Of a stretch of DNA of 64,000 bases, positions 24,112-33,299 are shown in pieces. The stretch is from positions 62,001-126,000 of the forward strand of contig JAEZYD010000035.1 of the NCBI GenBank assembly GCA_023419375.1. The letters are read 5' to 3'. The DNA is from Pseudomonadota bacterium (GTDB lineage: Bacteria; Desulfobacterota; Desulfovibrionia; Desulfovibrionales; Desulfovibrionaceae). Position 1 is the stretch's first letter. The number at the start of each line of letters is the position of its first letter. Made by a program: the position numbers and the translations under genes. The notes under the pieces are model-generated. The model had not been told where the DNA came from and made no database searches. It saw only the letters and a list, made by a program, of their open reading frames with translations.

Positions 24112-26928
24112 TTATTCGCTGGCTTCGTCAACCAGATAGACAATGGAGTAATAGGGAATGCCGCCGTGCAGCGACAGGCCGATCTGGCAGGTGCGGCTGG
24201 AGGAATAGCCCACCTCGCAGGTGCTTACCTGCATGCGCAGGCCCTTGAGCGCGGCCTCGTTGAGTTCGGGATGCGTAAAGCCCCTATCGCCCGCCCAGCC
24301 GCAACAGTTGATGCCGTCCGGCACAACCACGGTTTCGGCGCACTTGCGGGCCAGTTCTTCCAGCTTGCCCTCAAGGCCCATCTTGCGCATGGAGCAGGTG
24401 GCGTGCAGGGCCACGGTCTTGGGCAGCTTTTTGAGCTTGAGCGTGTCCATGAGGTTTTCAAGGATAAACTGCACAGGTTCCATGAGCTTGATGCTGGGGT
24501 CGAGGGTCTGCTTCATGTGCAAGAGGCAGGGGCTGGTTTCGCACAGCACGGGGTATTCGCCATTGTTGCTGGCCTGGCGCAGGGCCTTTTCCAGCTCCTG
24601 CTCTTTTTTGTGGGCGGCGTCTGCGAGGCCCTTGCTGGCAAAGGCCATGCCGCAGCACAGCTTGTCCAGATTATTGGGCAGAATAACGTCATATCCGCCC
24701 TTGAGCAGCACGCTGATGACGGCTTCCGGCTCTGTACGGCGGTCGCTGTGTTCCTCGCCGGGGCCCATATTGCGGGCGATGCAGCTGGGGAAATAGACGA
24801 CCTTCTTGGCATTGCCGGAGTACGGGGTGGGCAGATAGACCGAGCCCCCGCCCTTGGGCATGTTTTTATTCCACAGCGGCACCTTGTTGAAGGTGAGGCA
24901 GCGCAGAAGGCGCGAACCGTCGCGCATGATGGTGGTGCCAAGGGCGCGGTGCAGGGCGTCCACACTGTTGAGCGCGATGGACATGGCCTTGCAGGTTCCC
25001 GCAAAGTGGTCGGCAATGGTTCCGGCAATGCTCTTGCCCAGGGAACCGGCGTCCTTTTTGCGCAGGCTCTTGATGAACACGCCCGTATCCACGCCTGCGG
25101 GGCAGCGCGGGCGGCACAGGCTGTCTGTGGCGCAGGTGGCCTTGCCCATGTATTCGTAGCCCTTTTGCAGCGTTTTCAGCTCGCTGCTATCAGGGGCAGC
25201 CTCGCGCAGGCGGCAGATTTCGCGGTAGACAGTGATGCGCTGGCGCGGCGTGAGCGTCAGGTCGCGCGAGGGGCAGACAGACTCGCAGAAGCCGCACTCC
25301 ATGCACTTGTCCACCAGTTCGTCGGCGGGGTGCAGGGGCTTGAGATTTTTGAGGTGCCCCTGCGGATCGCTGTTGAGCAGCACGCCGGGGTTGAGGATGT
25401 TCTTGGGGTCGAGCAGGCTCTTGATGCTCTTCATGATGGAGTAGGCCTGGCTGCCCCACTCCAGTTCCACAAAGGGCGCGATGTTGCGGCCAGTGCCGTG
25501 TTCCGCCTTGAGCGAACCATCGTACTTTTCAGTAACCAGCTTGCAGAAGTCTTCCATGAAGCCCTTGTAGCGGGCCACTTCTGCCGGAGCGCCAAAGTCC
25601 TGCCAGAAAACAAAGTGCAGGTTGCCGTCGCGGGCGTGACCAAAGAGCGGGGCCACCGTGTAGCCGTGGCGGGCAAAAAGATCCTGCAGGTCTTTGGCGG
25701 CCTCGCCCAGCCTGTCGAGGGTGAAGGCCACGTCTTCAATGACAATGGAGGTGCCCACGGGCCGCATGCCGCCCACAGAGGCCAGAATGCCCTTGCGGAT
25801 GAGCCACAGCTTGGTGAATTCCTCGGGCTTGTCGGTAAAAGCGTAGGGCCGCACAAAGGTCACGTTGCTGAATGCCGCATTGATGGTTGCAATGTTCTTT
25901 TCAAGCTGCTCGTGGGTGGCGGCGCGGGTCTCCACCAGCAGGGAACAGACGTCGTCGTCCAGGGTTTCCAGCCCCTCGGGCAGGCCGGGGGTGCCTTCCA
26001 CCGAGCGCAGGGATGCCCTGTCCATAAGTTCCGCAGCTGCAACGGGCAGGGTTGCCACGGCAGAGGCCAGATCACAGGCGGCCTTGACCGTGGGCAGAAG
26101 CAGCAGGGCAGAGGCCTTGAAGGGGGCCTCCTCCACCGTGCGGTAGGTCACTTCGGCGATAAAGCCCAGTGTGCCTTCGGAGCCGACCATAACGTGCTGC
26201 AAGATTTCAAAGGGGTCTTCGTAATCCACCAGAGCGTTGAGGCTGTAGCCCGTGGTGTTTTTGATCTTGAACTTGCGCCGGATGCGGTCGGCAAGTTCGG
26301 GATTGTCCATGATCTGTTTGCGCAGGTCGGCAAGGCCGTTGAGAATATGGGCGTGGGTTCTGGCAAAGGCGGCGCGGCTTTTGGCGTCCGCCGTGTCCAG
26401 CAGGGTGCCGTCAGCCAGCACCATGCGCGAGGAAACAACCGTCTTATAGGAGTTATCGGAAGTGCCGCAGCACATGCCGCTGGCATTGTTGGCAAAGATG
26501 CCGCCGATAAGGCAACTGTCGATGGAGGCCGGGTCAGGCCCGATTTTTTTGCCAAATTCCGCCAGAATCTTGTTGGCCCCTGAGCCGATGATGCCGGGTT
26601 GCAGGGTGATGCGCTCGGCGTTTTCGCCCACGCGCCAGTTGCGCCAGCCCTTGCCTATGCGCACCAGGACGGAATCGGACACCGCCTGACCGGACAGGCT
26701 GGTGCCGGCGGCGCGAAAGGTCACAGGCACGCGCATGCGGTCGGCCAGGGCCACCAGTTGCACCACTTCGGCCTCGTCCAGCACGTCCACCACGATCTTG
26801 GGGGTCAGGCGGTACACGCTGGCGTCTGTGCCGTAGGCCAGCAGGCGCAGGGGATCAGTATGGATGCGGTCTTTGGGAATAAAGTCCAGAAGGGCTTCTT
26901 TGAATTCTTTGTAGGGAGAAGCAAGCAT
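24112..26928 (-). CDS. FAD-linked oxidoreductase with Fe-S and CCG domains (D-lactate dehydrogenase type)
   Basis: 938 residues. The N-terminal FAD-binding-4 domain (about 10-240) has VTFRAAGTSLSGQAVSD and IGGIFANNASGMCCG. The FAD-oxidase C domain follows (about 240-510), with KAEHGTGRNIAP near its end. Next come two 4Fe-4S motifs, CMECGFCESVCPSR near 541 and the degenerate CATDSLCRPRCPAG near 598. A HdrD-like half has LCCGMAFASKG near 756 and CCGWAGDRGF near 876. This architecture is that of the D-lactate (or 2-hydroxyacid) dehydrogenases of sulfate reducers that pass electrons to the quinone pool. Start 26928 has CGGAGG. The exact hydroxyacid is inferred, not shown. Confidence 0.85.
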   Translation of the reverse strand: MLASPYKEFKEALLDFIPKDRIHTDPLRLLAYGTDASVYRLTPKIVVDVLDEAEVVQLVALADRMRVPVTFRAAGTSLSGQAVSDSVLVRIGKGWRNWRVGENAERITLQPGIIGSGANKILAEFGKKIGPDPASIDSCLIGGIFANNASGMCCGTSDNSYKTVVSSRMVLADGTLLDTADAKSRAAFARTHAHILNGLADLRKQIMDNPELADRIRRKFKIKNTTGYSLNALVDYEDPFEILQHVMVGSEGTLGFIAEVTYRTVEEAPFKASALLLLPTVKAACDLASAVATLPVAAAELMDRASLRSVEGTPGLPEGLETLDDDVCSLLVETRAATHEQLEKNIATINAAFSNVTFVRPYAFTDKPEEFTKLWLIRKGILASVGGMRPVGTSIVIEDVAFTLDRLGEAAKDLQDLFARHGYTVAPLFGHARDGNLHFVFWQDFGAPAEVARYKGFMEDFCKLVTEKYDGSLKAEHGTGRNIAPFVELEWGSQAYSIMKSIKSLLDPKNILNPGVLLNSDPQGHLKNLKPLHPADELVDKCMECGFCESVCPSRDLTLTPRQRITVYREICRLREAAPDSSELKTLQKGYEYMGKATCATDSLCRPRCPAGVDTGVFIKSLRKKDAGSLGKSIAGTIADHFAGTCKAMSIALNSVDALHRALGTTIMRDGSRLLRCLTFNKVPLWNKNMPKGGGSVYLPTPYSGNAKKVVYFPSCIARNMGPGEEHSDRRTEPEAVISVLLKGGYDVILPNNLDKLCCGMAFASKGLADAAHKKEQELEKALRQASNNGEYPVLCETSPCLLHMKQTLDPSIKLMEPVQFILENLMDTLKLKKLPKTVALHATCSMRKMGLEGKLEELARKCAETVVVPDGINCCGWAGDRGFTHPELNEAALKGLRMQVSTCEVGYSSSRTCQIGLSLHGGIPYYSIVYLVDEASE

Positions 26929-27295
26929 GGACAAACCTCCGTGGCGGTTCATGCCGTCATTGGGTGGGCGCTTAACATAGCGCTGGGCGGGGAATTGCTG
27001 CCGTTGAAACCTGGACGGGAACCCCGGCATTTCTGCAAATGCGGGCTGTGCTGATCTGGAGATGACAATAGATTACCAATAACAATTCTCGGCTCGGATT
27101 GCTACTGTTTTGCATTCAAAAAGCACTTGGGCCTGCGCAATCCTTGTGCCCCTGCCGCCCCTGCGCTACAAAAAGAAAAAACAGTTTGCTGATTTGATTT
27201 GCGGCATCCCAGCGCTTGTCGCTGGGGTCGCTGACGTTTTTGCGTATTGGTTTGAGCATGCGGGATGTTACGGTCTGATTTTTTATGGAGGTTCC

Positions 27296-29023
27296 ATGAA
27301 GCGGCTGATCGTCTTATGCTGTGTTTCTCTGGCCCTGCTGCTGCCCCAGGCAGCCCTCGCCTGCACCACCTTTATTGTCACCAAGGGGGCCAGCGCAGAC
27401 GGCTCCGTGATGGTAAGTCACTCTGACGACAACGATCTCAACGACCAGTCCATTGTATACGTTCCCGCCCGCGACTGGCCGGAAGGCGCGCAGCGCCCGG
27501 TATATGATTCCGCCGTGGCGGTGAAGGAGAATCCCGCCACCAATACCTTTCTTGTTCCCCGCCTTTCCGACCCCAAGCGCGCGCCGGGCTATAATCACCC
27601 GGATACGCCGCGCACGATTGCCATCGGTTTTATCCCTCAGGTGCGGCACACCTTTGCCTATATTGACGGCAACTACGCCATCATGAACGAGCATGGCCTC
27701 ATGTTTGGCGAATGCACGGACGGGGCGCACAATACCTGCACGGCAGAGCCGGGCAAGCGCATTTTTTATTCGTCTGAGCTGGCGCGCGTGGCGCTGGAAC
27801 GCTGCAAAACCGCCCGCGAGGCCATTGAGTTGATGGGCGCGCTCATTGAGCAATATGGCTACTACGGAACGGGCGAAACCCTGCCCGTGGCCGACAAAAA
27901 CGAAGCCTGGGTTATGGAAATGGCCCCCTCCCCGGCGGGGACCGGCGGCTTGTGGGTGGCCCAGCGCGTGCCGGACGGCCAGTTTTTTGTGGCGGCCAAC
28001 GAATTCCGTATCCGCGACATCACGCCCGGCAACCCCGATCAGATGTATAGCAAAAGTCTGTTTGCCACGGTGGACAAGTACAACATGCGCAGTCCCAAGG
28101 ACGCCTCCAAGCCTCTGGACTGGCTGACCACTGTGAGCGATGGCGAATACAACCATCCCTACTATTCGCTGCGGCGCGTGTGGCGGGCGCTTTCTCTGGC
28201 GGCTCCTTCGCTGAAGCTGCCCGCATGGGTGGAAAACGGCGCAACACGGGCCTATCCCTTTTCCGTTAAGCCGGACAAGCTGTTGAGCCTGAACGACATC
28301 AAGCGTATGCACCGCGACCACTATGAGGGAACGGAATTCGACCTCACCAAGGGCGTTGCGGCGGGTCCGTTTGGCAATCCCAACCGCATTATCGGCCCCA
28401 AGGACCCCAGCGGCGACGTGAGCCCGACCACCAAGCTTGAAGGCGCGTGGGAACGGCCCATGGGCATGTACTATGTGGGCTACACCACCATTGCGCAGTA
28501 TCGGCCCGATGTGCCGGAGCCTCTCGCGCTGGTGTGCTGGGTTGCGCTGGCTCCGGCGGCGGAATCCGTCTTTGTGCCGCTGGCGGTGGCCCCCATGCCC
28601 GCAGGCTACGAACAGGGCGACACCCGCCGCTTTGCCAATGATTCCGCATGGTGGGCCTATTCTCTGGTGAGCGATTACGCCAACATCCGTTACGACCTGA
28701 TCTCTCCGGAGATTCAGGCCAGAGCCGCCAGCATGGAAGCCGCCTTTGCCGCCCGTGTAGCCTCGCTGCAAAAGGAACTTGCCCCCAAGGCGGCATCCTC
28801 CCCGGCGCAGGCGCAGGCCGCCTTTGCCAAGGCCCTGCGGGCGCAGGCGGAGGGCGCGTTGCGCGACTGGCGGGAATTTTTCCCCCAACTGGTGGCGCGG
28901 CACTGTCAGGGTTTTCTCAACAGCCCGGACAAAATGGCCCAGAACATCGGCTACCCTGACGCGTGGCTGCCCCGCACCAACTATTCCACCGGCCCGGTCT
29001 CGTACAAAAAGCCCCGGCAGTAG
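27296..29023 (+). CDS. Exported C69 family dipeptidase (Ntn hydrolase)
   Basis: 575 residues. Signal peptide 1-22 ends LPQAALA. Cleavage would expose Cys23 of CTTFIVTKGASADGSVMVSH, the N-terminal nucleophile of peptidase family C69 (PepD/PipD). Other family segments are YAIMNEHGLMFGECTD, SSELARVALERCKTAREAIEL and NEAWVMEMAP. It hydrolyses dipeptides or the N-terminal bonds of short peptides, here in the periplasm. The sequence before Cys23 (AALAC) is not a good lipobox. Start 27296 follows TGGAGG. It sits 38 bases before a Tat-signal L-serine ammonia-lyase, so the pair looks like a small peptide-to-serine catabolic operon. Confidence 0.88.
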   Translation: MKRLIVLCCVSLALLLPQAALACTTFIVTKGASADGSVMVSHSDDNDLNDQSIVYVPARDWPEGAQRPVYDSAVAVKENPATNTFLVPRLSDPKRAPGYNHPDTPRTIAIGFIPQVRHTFAYIDGNYAIMNEHGLMFGECTDGAHNTCTAEPGKRIFYSSELARVALERCKTAREAIELMGALIEQYGYYGTGETLPVADKNEAWVMEMAPSPAGTGGLWVAQRVPDGQFFVAANEFRIRDITPGNPDQMYSKSLFATVDKYNMRSPKDASKPLDWLTTVSDGEYNHPYYSLRRVWRALSLAAPSLKLPAWVENGATRAYPFSVKPDKLLSLNDIKRMHRDHYEGTEFDLTKGVAAGPFGNPNRIIGPKDPSGDVSPTTKLEGAWERPMGMYYVGYTTIAQYRPDVPEPLALVCWVALAPAAESVFVPLAVAPMPAGYEQGDTRRFANDSAWWAYSLVSDYANIRYDLISPEIQARAASMEAAFAARVASLQKELAPKAASSPAQAQAAFAKALRAQAEGALRDWREFFPQLVARHCQGFLNSPDKMAQNIGYPDAWLPRTNYSTGPVSYKKPRQ

Positions 29024-29061
29024 GCTTCGCAATCTGCCAGATACCTCAGGAGGATGCGTGT

Positions 29062-30546
29062 ATGTACTGTAATCGTCGGCGTTTCCTGCAATCAATGGCT
29101 GTGACGGGCGCGGGCCTGTGCCTGCCCACACTTGGCTGGGCGGGTTTTGATCCCCTGTGGAAACCGGGAACCGTCTGCGCCAATCCCATTGATGTGACCG
29201 TGTTCGAGATGTTCAAGATCGGCCCTGGCCCCTCCAGTTCGCACACCATTGCGCCCATGTCGGCGGGCAATGACTTTATCCATCTGTGCGCCCAGTTGCC
29301 GCAGGAGCAGCTTGCCCAGGCGGATGCCGTCAAGGTGCACCTGTACGGCAGCCTCTCGGCCACGGGCAAGGGGCACGGCACCGACCGTGCCGTGGCGGCG
29401 GGCCTGCTCGGGCAAAAGCCCGATGAATGCAAGGCCGAATTTCTGGACAACCTTTTTGTAAAACCGGACGACACCCGCACGGTGGTGCTTGGCCCGGCCC
29501 GGATTCCGCTCAAGGATTCGGACGTGATCTTTGAGCAGGGCACCATTGAGGCCCCGTTCAGCAACGTGCTGATCATTGAGCTGCTGGGCAAGGGCAAGCA
29601 GCTTGCCTCGCGCGAATACTATTCCGTGGGTGGCGGATTTTTGCAGTGGAAGGGCTGGAAGGCTCCGGACAAAGGCAAGCCTGTGCATGCCTTTGATTCC
29701 ATGAACGGCCTGCTTGAAATCGTGAAGAACACGGGCAAGAGCATCCCGCTCATTATGCTGGAAAACGAAATGGCCATCACCGGGCAGTCGGAACAGAACA
29801 TCCGGCAGGGCGCGCAGCGCATCATCCACGTGATGGACAACTGCGCCGCCACGGGCCTTGGGCTGGAAGGCAAGCTCAAGGGGCCATTTGGTCTGGAGCG
29901 CCGGGCCAAGCTCATGCTGGAGCAGGCCGCCAGCTCGCCGGAGCCAGCCGATGCCTTTGCGGCGCGGCTGTCGGCCTACGGGCAGGCCGGGTCGGAAGAA
30001 AACGCCATGGGCCACCCCATTGTGACCGCACCCACGGCGGGGTCGGCAGGGGTTATGCCTGCGGTGGTGCACATGCTCATCAAGGAGCGCGGTAAAATGG
30101 AGGCCGACCTTGTGGACGGCCTGTTGGTGGCCTCCATGGTGGGGACGCTCATCAAGCGGCATGCCAGTGTGGCGGGCGCGGACGTGGGCTGTCAGGGCGA
30201 GATTGGTTCCGCCTCAAGTATGGCGGCTGCCATGCTGGCGCAGGTCATGGGCGAAACGCCTGATGTGGTGGAAAACGCCGCGGAATTTGCGCTGGAGCAC
30301 CACCTGGGCATGACCTGCGACCCTGTGGGCGGCTATGTGCAGATTCCCTGTATTTCGCGCAACGCCATGAGCTCCGTGAAGTCGTGGAACGCCTGGATGA
30401 TGGCCCGCACCGGGCAGGGCACCAAGCACCCTGTGGGGCTTGACCTGTGCATCCGCACCATGAACCAGACAGGCCGCGACATGAAGGACGACTACCGCGA
30501 AACAGCGCGCGGCGGGCTGGCCTTGTTCTATACGCAGGGATGCTAG
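29062..30546 (+). CDS. L-serine ammonia-lyase [4Fe-4S] with twin-arginine signal
   Basis: 494 residues. The C-terminal 465 are a complete single-chain iron-sulfur L-serine dehydratase (SdaA type): MFKIGPGPSSSHTIAPM near residue 51, ENEMAITG, and cluster cysteines C377, C419 and C430. Their spacing (42 and 11) equals that of characterised SdaA (C343/C385/C396). It converts serine to pyruvate and ammonia. Unusually, it is preceded by a Tat-like signal: NRRRFLQS (residues 4-11), a hydrophobic stretch and GWAG near 25-28. Export of a folded Fe-S enzyme would fit Tat. Start 29062 has CAGGAGGA. It probably forms an operon with the exported dipeptidase just upstream. Confidence 0.88.
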   Translation: MYCNRRRFLQSMAVTGAGLCLPTLGWAGFDPLWKPGTVCANPIDVTVFEMFKIGPGPSSSHTIAPMSAGNDFIHLCAQLPQEQLAQADAVKVHLYGSLSATGKGHGTDRAVAAGLLGQKPDECKAEFLDNLFVKPDDTRTVVLGPARIPLKDSDVIFEQGTIEAPFSNVLIIELLGKGKQLASREYYSVGGGFLQWKGWKAPDKGKPVHAFDSMNGLLEIVKNTGKSIPLIMLENEMAITGQSEQNIRQGAQRIIHVMDNCAATGLGLEGKLKGPFGLERRAKLMLEQAASSPEPADAFAARLSAYGQAGSEENAMGHPIVTAPTAGSAGVMPAVVHMLIKERGKMEADLVDGLLVASMVGTLIKRHASVAGADVGCQGEIGSASSMAAAMLAQVMGETPDVVENAAEFALEHHLGMTCDPVGGYVQIPCISRNAMSSVKSWNAWMMARTGQGTKHPVGLDLCIRTMNQTGRDMKDDYRETARGGLALFYTQGC

Positions 30547-30583
30547 GCAGCCTAAAGATGGATTTTGCCCTATGGGCAGCATC

Positions 30584-30650
30584 AATGGCCCGTTTTTGCG
30601 CAGGTTAGCACGTAAGACTGCTATTCCTGTTCAGAAGCGGGCCATTTTTT
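30584..30650 (+). terminator. Long-loop terminator after serine ammonia-lyase
   Basis: AATGGCCCG at 30584-30592 pairs with CGGGCCATT at 30638-30646 and a T-run follows. The loop is about 45 bases, unusually long. Confidence 0.55.
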
Positions 30651-30708
30651 GTCAGAGGGAAAAATCGCTTGGCCCCAGGTAACTTAAGCGGAGGGTAGAG
30701 GCAACTAT

Positions 30709-31128
30709 TCAGCCCCGCGACTTCACCCAGGCGCTGATCTCGCGACCAAATTCCGCAAAGTCTTCAATGTGCGTATGCGCCACAGCGTAGACCACATTCC
30801 AGTCCAGACTGGTGTATTCATGCACGGCGATATTGCGCAGGCCAACGCTTTTGGCGAGTTTGCGCGCCACAGCCTCGGAGAGTACCCCCTGTCTGTGCAG
30901 CAGCAAAAAGGCCTCCGCCATTGTTGAAGGCACTGCCGGGGAGTCGGCAAGGATGCTGGTGGCAATATCAATGCTGATCTGCACAGCGCGTTGCAGGTTC
31001 AGAATGAGAATGTCCTGGAGGTCAAAATCCTCTGCGAGTTGCTGCGCATTTGCCGGGGTTTTCTGGCGGATGCGCTCCATGCAGCGCTGGAGTGAAACAA
31101 GCTTTGTTTTGATGACATCCGTATCCAT
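30709..31128 (-). CDS. hepT: HepT-like HEPN toxin (DUF86)
   Basis: 139 residues, all-alpha. The HEPN catalytic motif R-x4-H-x-Y is R98, H103 and Y105 in LRNIAVHEYTS. In the HepT/MntA system this RNase toxin is silenced when its partner adds AMP to the motif tyrosine. The start codon overlaps the stop of the upstream nucleotidyltransferase (TGATG), so the two are translated together. The GC content is like that of the core genome, unlike the AT-rich Gabija genes next to it. Confidence 0.87.
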   Translation of the reverse strand: MDTDVIKTKLVSLQRCMERIRQKTPANAQQLAEDFDLQDILILNLQRAVQISIDIATSILADSPAVPSTMAEAFLLLHRQGVLSEAVARKLAKSVGLRNIAVHEYTSLDWNVVYAVAHTHIEDFAEFGREISAWVKSRG

Positions 31129-31520
31129 CAGAACCCCCGATCCAGACTTTTTTCAATGATTTTTTGGCGCAGCGGCTCCATGTCCGCCTGATCAAAAAGC
31201 ATGCGCTTGAGCAGCATGGCATGGGCGGTGTCTGAGCGCTTGAGGGCCAGTGTGCCTGTGGTCAGCACCTGACGTAAAATCAGCCCCCAGGCCGTAGAAA
31301 GGTCAACCAGGTCAACCTCGCGCTTCACGGCAAGGCTAAGCTCTACCATGAGTTCAAGCCGCGCCTCAGGCGAGAGCTGAGATGTCGCAAGCACGGCCAC
31401 GTCCACATCGCTGTCGGGCCGCAGCGCGTCACGCGCTGCGGAGCCAAATACGAACGCCAGTTGAATTTCAGAATGGGGCGCAAGCGTTCTTGCTACTTGC
31501 TGGGTGAGGGCGGTTTTCAT
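31128..31520 (-). CDS. mntA: MntA-type nucleotidyltransferase antitoxin
   Basis: 130 residues of the minimal nucleotidyltransferase fold. The catalytic signature is AFVFGSAARDALRPDSDVDV, with G26-S27 and the metal-binding D38 and D40, and a further acidic residue in REVDLVDLS. MntA neutralises HepT by AMPylating it. I start at the ATG at 31520; a TTG four codons upstream is possible but has no better ribosome site. It is the first gene of the two-gene toxin-antitoxin operon. Confidence 0.87.
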   Translation of the reverse strand: MKTALTQQVARTLAPHSEIQLAFVFGSAARDALRPDSDVDVAVLATSQLSPEARLELMVELSLAVKREVDLVDLSTAWGLILRQVLTTGTLALKRSDTAHAMLLKRMLFDQADMEPLRQKIIEKSLDRGF

Positions 31521-31654
31521 GCTGCGTTCCAATATTGCGGTGGTTGCTGCAACATAACAATCAACATGCAGGATGGCCAGTCTGGCAAAGAAGCGAACAA
31601 TTCATGGTAGTTAAATAATTATCAGGGGTGGGGCTTAACTACGTTGGTAACTAA

Positions 31655-31683
31655 TTATGCTAACCAGTGCGCTTGTATATAAT
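31655..31683 (+). promoter_or_regulatory. Candidate promoter for the Gabija operon
   Basis: A perfect -10 hexamer TATAAT at 31678-31683 with TTATGC 17 bases upstream as a weak -35, about 97 bases before gajA. The interval 31521-31779 holds no gene and is AT-rich. Confidence 0.4.
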
Positions 31684-31779
31684 TTAGCGTATTTCAGGGG
31701 TAGAGTATAGACATTGCGAAATAAATTTGTTGTGGTGCCAACATCTGCGCACAAAAGTAGTCCAAGGCATAGGTGAACC

Positions 31780-33285
31780 ATGTACCTCTCAGACATCAGA
31801 ATATGGAACTTTAGAAAATTTGGTCAATCCGAAAAAGAGGGAGTGACTCTTCCCGGAGTTCGCATCCCATTTAATGAAAAATTGAATGTTCTCATTGGTG
31901 AAAATGACGCCGGAAAATCTGCTATAGTTGATTCCATCCGGTTAGTCCTTGGAACACAAAGTCGAGAATGGTTTTATATCGATGAAAGTGATTTTCACTT
32001 TAATGGAGTCCATCGCGCAGACTCTTTCAAAATTGAATGTTGTTTTAAGGGATTCACAGTCCGAGAGGCTGCGAATTTTTTAGAATGGATAGATATCATA
32101 GAGAGTAATGGGGAACCAGAATATTCACTCACAGTCACCTATTCTGCTCAATATACTCCCGAGAAGATACTAAGGGAGTTGAGGGCTGGATCAGATATAG
32201 AGGGCGCTTCACTCCCCCTTGCAGCTCAAGACTTACTGAGAGTGATTTATCTCAAGCCATTGCGCGATGCAGAAAATGAACTAACGCCAGGACGTAATTC
32301 TAGGTTAGCCCAAATTCTTAAAGCTCATCCTGCATTTCATAAGAATGTTGGTGAAAATCATGCGCTAGAAACAATAGTAGGTGAGGCTAATAAAAAAGTA
32401 GAGGAGCACTTTACAGAAGCTGGCGATGAGAAGGCTGCTAAACTTCTAGCGACAATTAATAGTCATCTTTCAAACTTTTTTTCTCCTAATGATAAGCACG
32501 AATCAAATATAACGATTTCTGGCAGTGCGCTGCACGACATTTTGCAAAGACTAAGCCTAGTTTATGGGAATGAGCCTCCTGGTCTTGGCTCTCTCAATTT
32601 ATTGCACATGGCAGCGGAGTTGCTGCTTCTTCAGGCAGGGGAAGATACAGGTTTACGGCTTACCATAATTGAGGAGCTTGAAGCTCATTTGCACCCACAA
32701 GCACAGCTTCGTTTAATAAAGTATCTTCTGTCCAGTATGCCAGGACAGCTAATCCTCACCACTCATAGTACGACATTGGCCTCAAGCCTCAAGCTTGAAA
32801 GTTTAATCATTTGCAAGGATGGCGAGGCCTTTCCAATGGGGCCGGCGTATACCAATCTTGAGCCCAAGCATTACGACTATCTGGAGCGTTTTCTTGATGC
32901 CACAAAGGCAAATCTTTTTTTTGCTAAAGCCGTGGTAATGGTTGAAGGGGATGCTGAAAACATACTGCTACCTACAATTGCAGAGTGCCTCGGTCGACCA
33001 TTATATCAATATGGTGTGTCTATTGTGAACGTCGGGAGTACCGCATTTTTACATTATGCAAAGATTTTTTCTCGGAAAGACGGTCAAAAAATGGGTATTA
33101 AAGCTGCTATTATAACGGATTTAGATGTTAAACCGGAGGAGGAACAAAAAGGCAAACAACTGACGGAAATTGAAGATGAAAAAAAGGAGGCTCATAAAGC
33201 CATTGTCAAGCGATATGCAGCGGATGGCGTTGAGACTTTTGTTTCTCATAATTGGACTTTGGAGTATGAGATTTCTCTATCTAGC
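31780..33285 (+). pseudogene. gajA: GajA (Gabija OLD-family nuclease), 5' part before the IS
   Basis: 502 codons remain before an insertion sequence; reading continues into the IS and stops at 33303. The ABC ATPase part has the Walker A LIGENDAGKSAIV (residues 38-50) and an ABC-type segment IIEELEAHLHPQAQLRLIKY with TTHSTTLAS. The Toprim nuclease part has VVMVEGDAENILLP near residue 388 and ITDLDVK near 446. This ATPase-Toprim layout with a UvrD-like helicase next door defines Gabija, an anti-phage system whose GajA cuts DNA when nucleotides are depleted. The truncated protein keeps both catalytic regions but loses the last 125 residues, so activity is doubtful. Low GC versus its surroundings suggests transfer. 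Confidence 0.85.
33281..33285. repeat. Target-site duplication, left copy
   Basis: CTAGC directly before the left end of the IS. The identical 5 bases follow the right end at 34593-34597. Confidence 0.9.
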
Positions 33286-33299
33286 TGGAGTTGCCCCCG

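Noticed and set aside
24166..26583. 805-codon plus-strand open frame opposite the FAD/Fe-S oxidoreductase
   Set aside because: Antisense artefact of third-position GC bias. The minus-strand frame has clear domains and a ribosome site.
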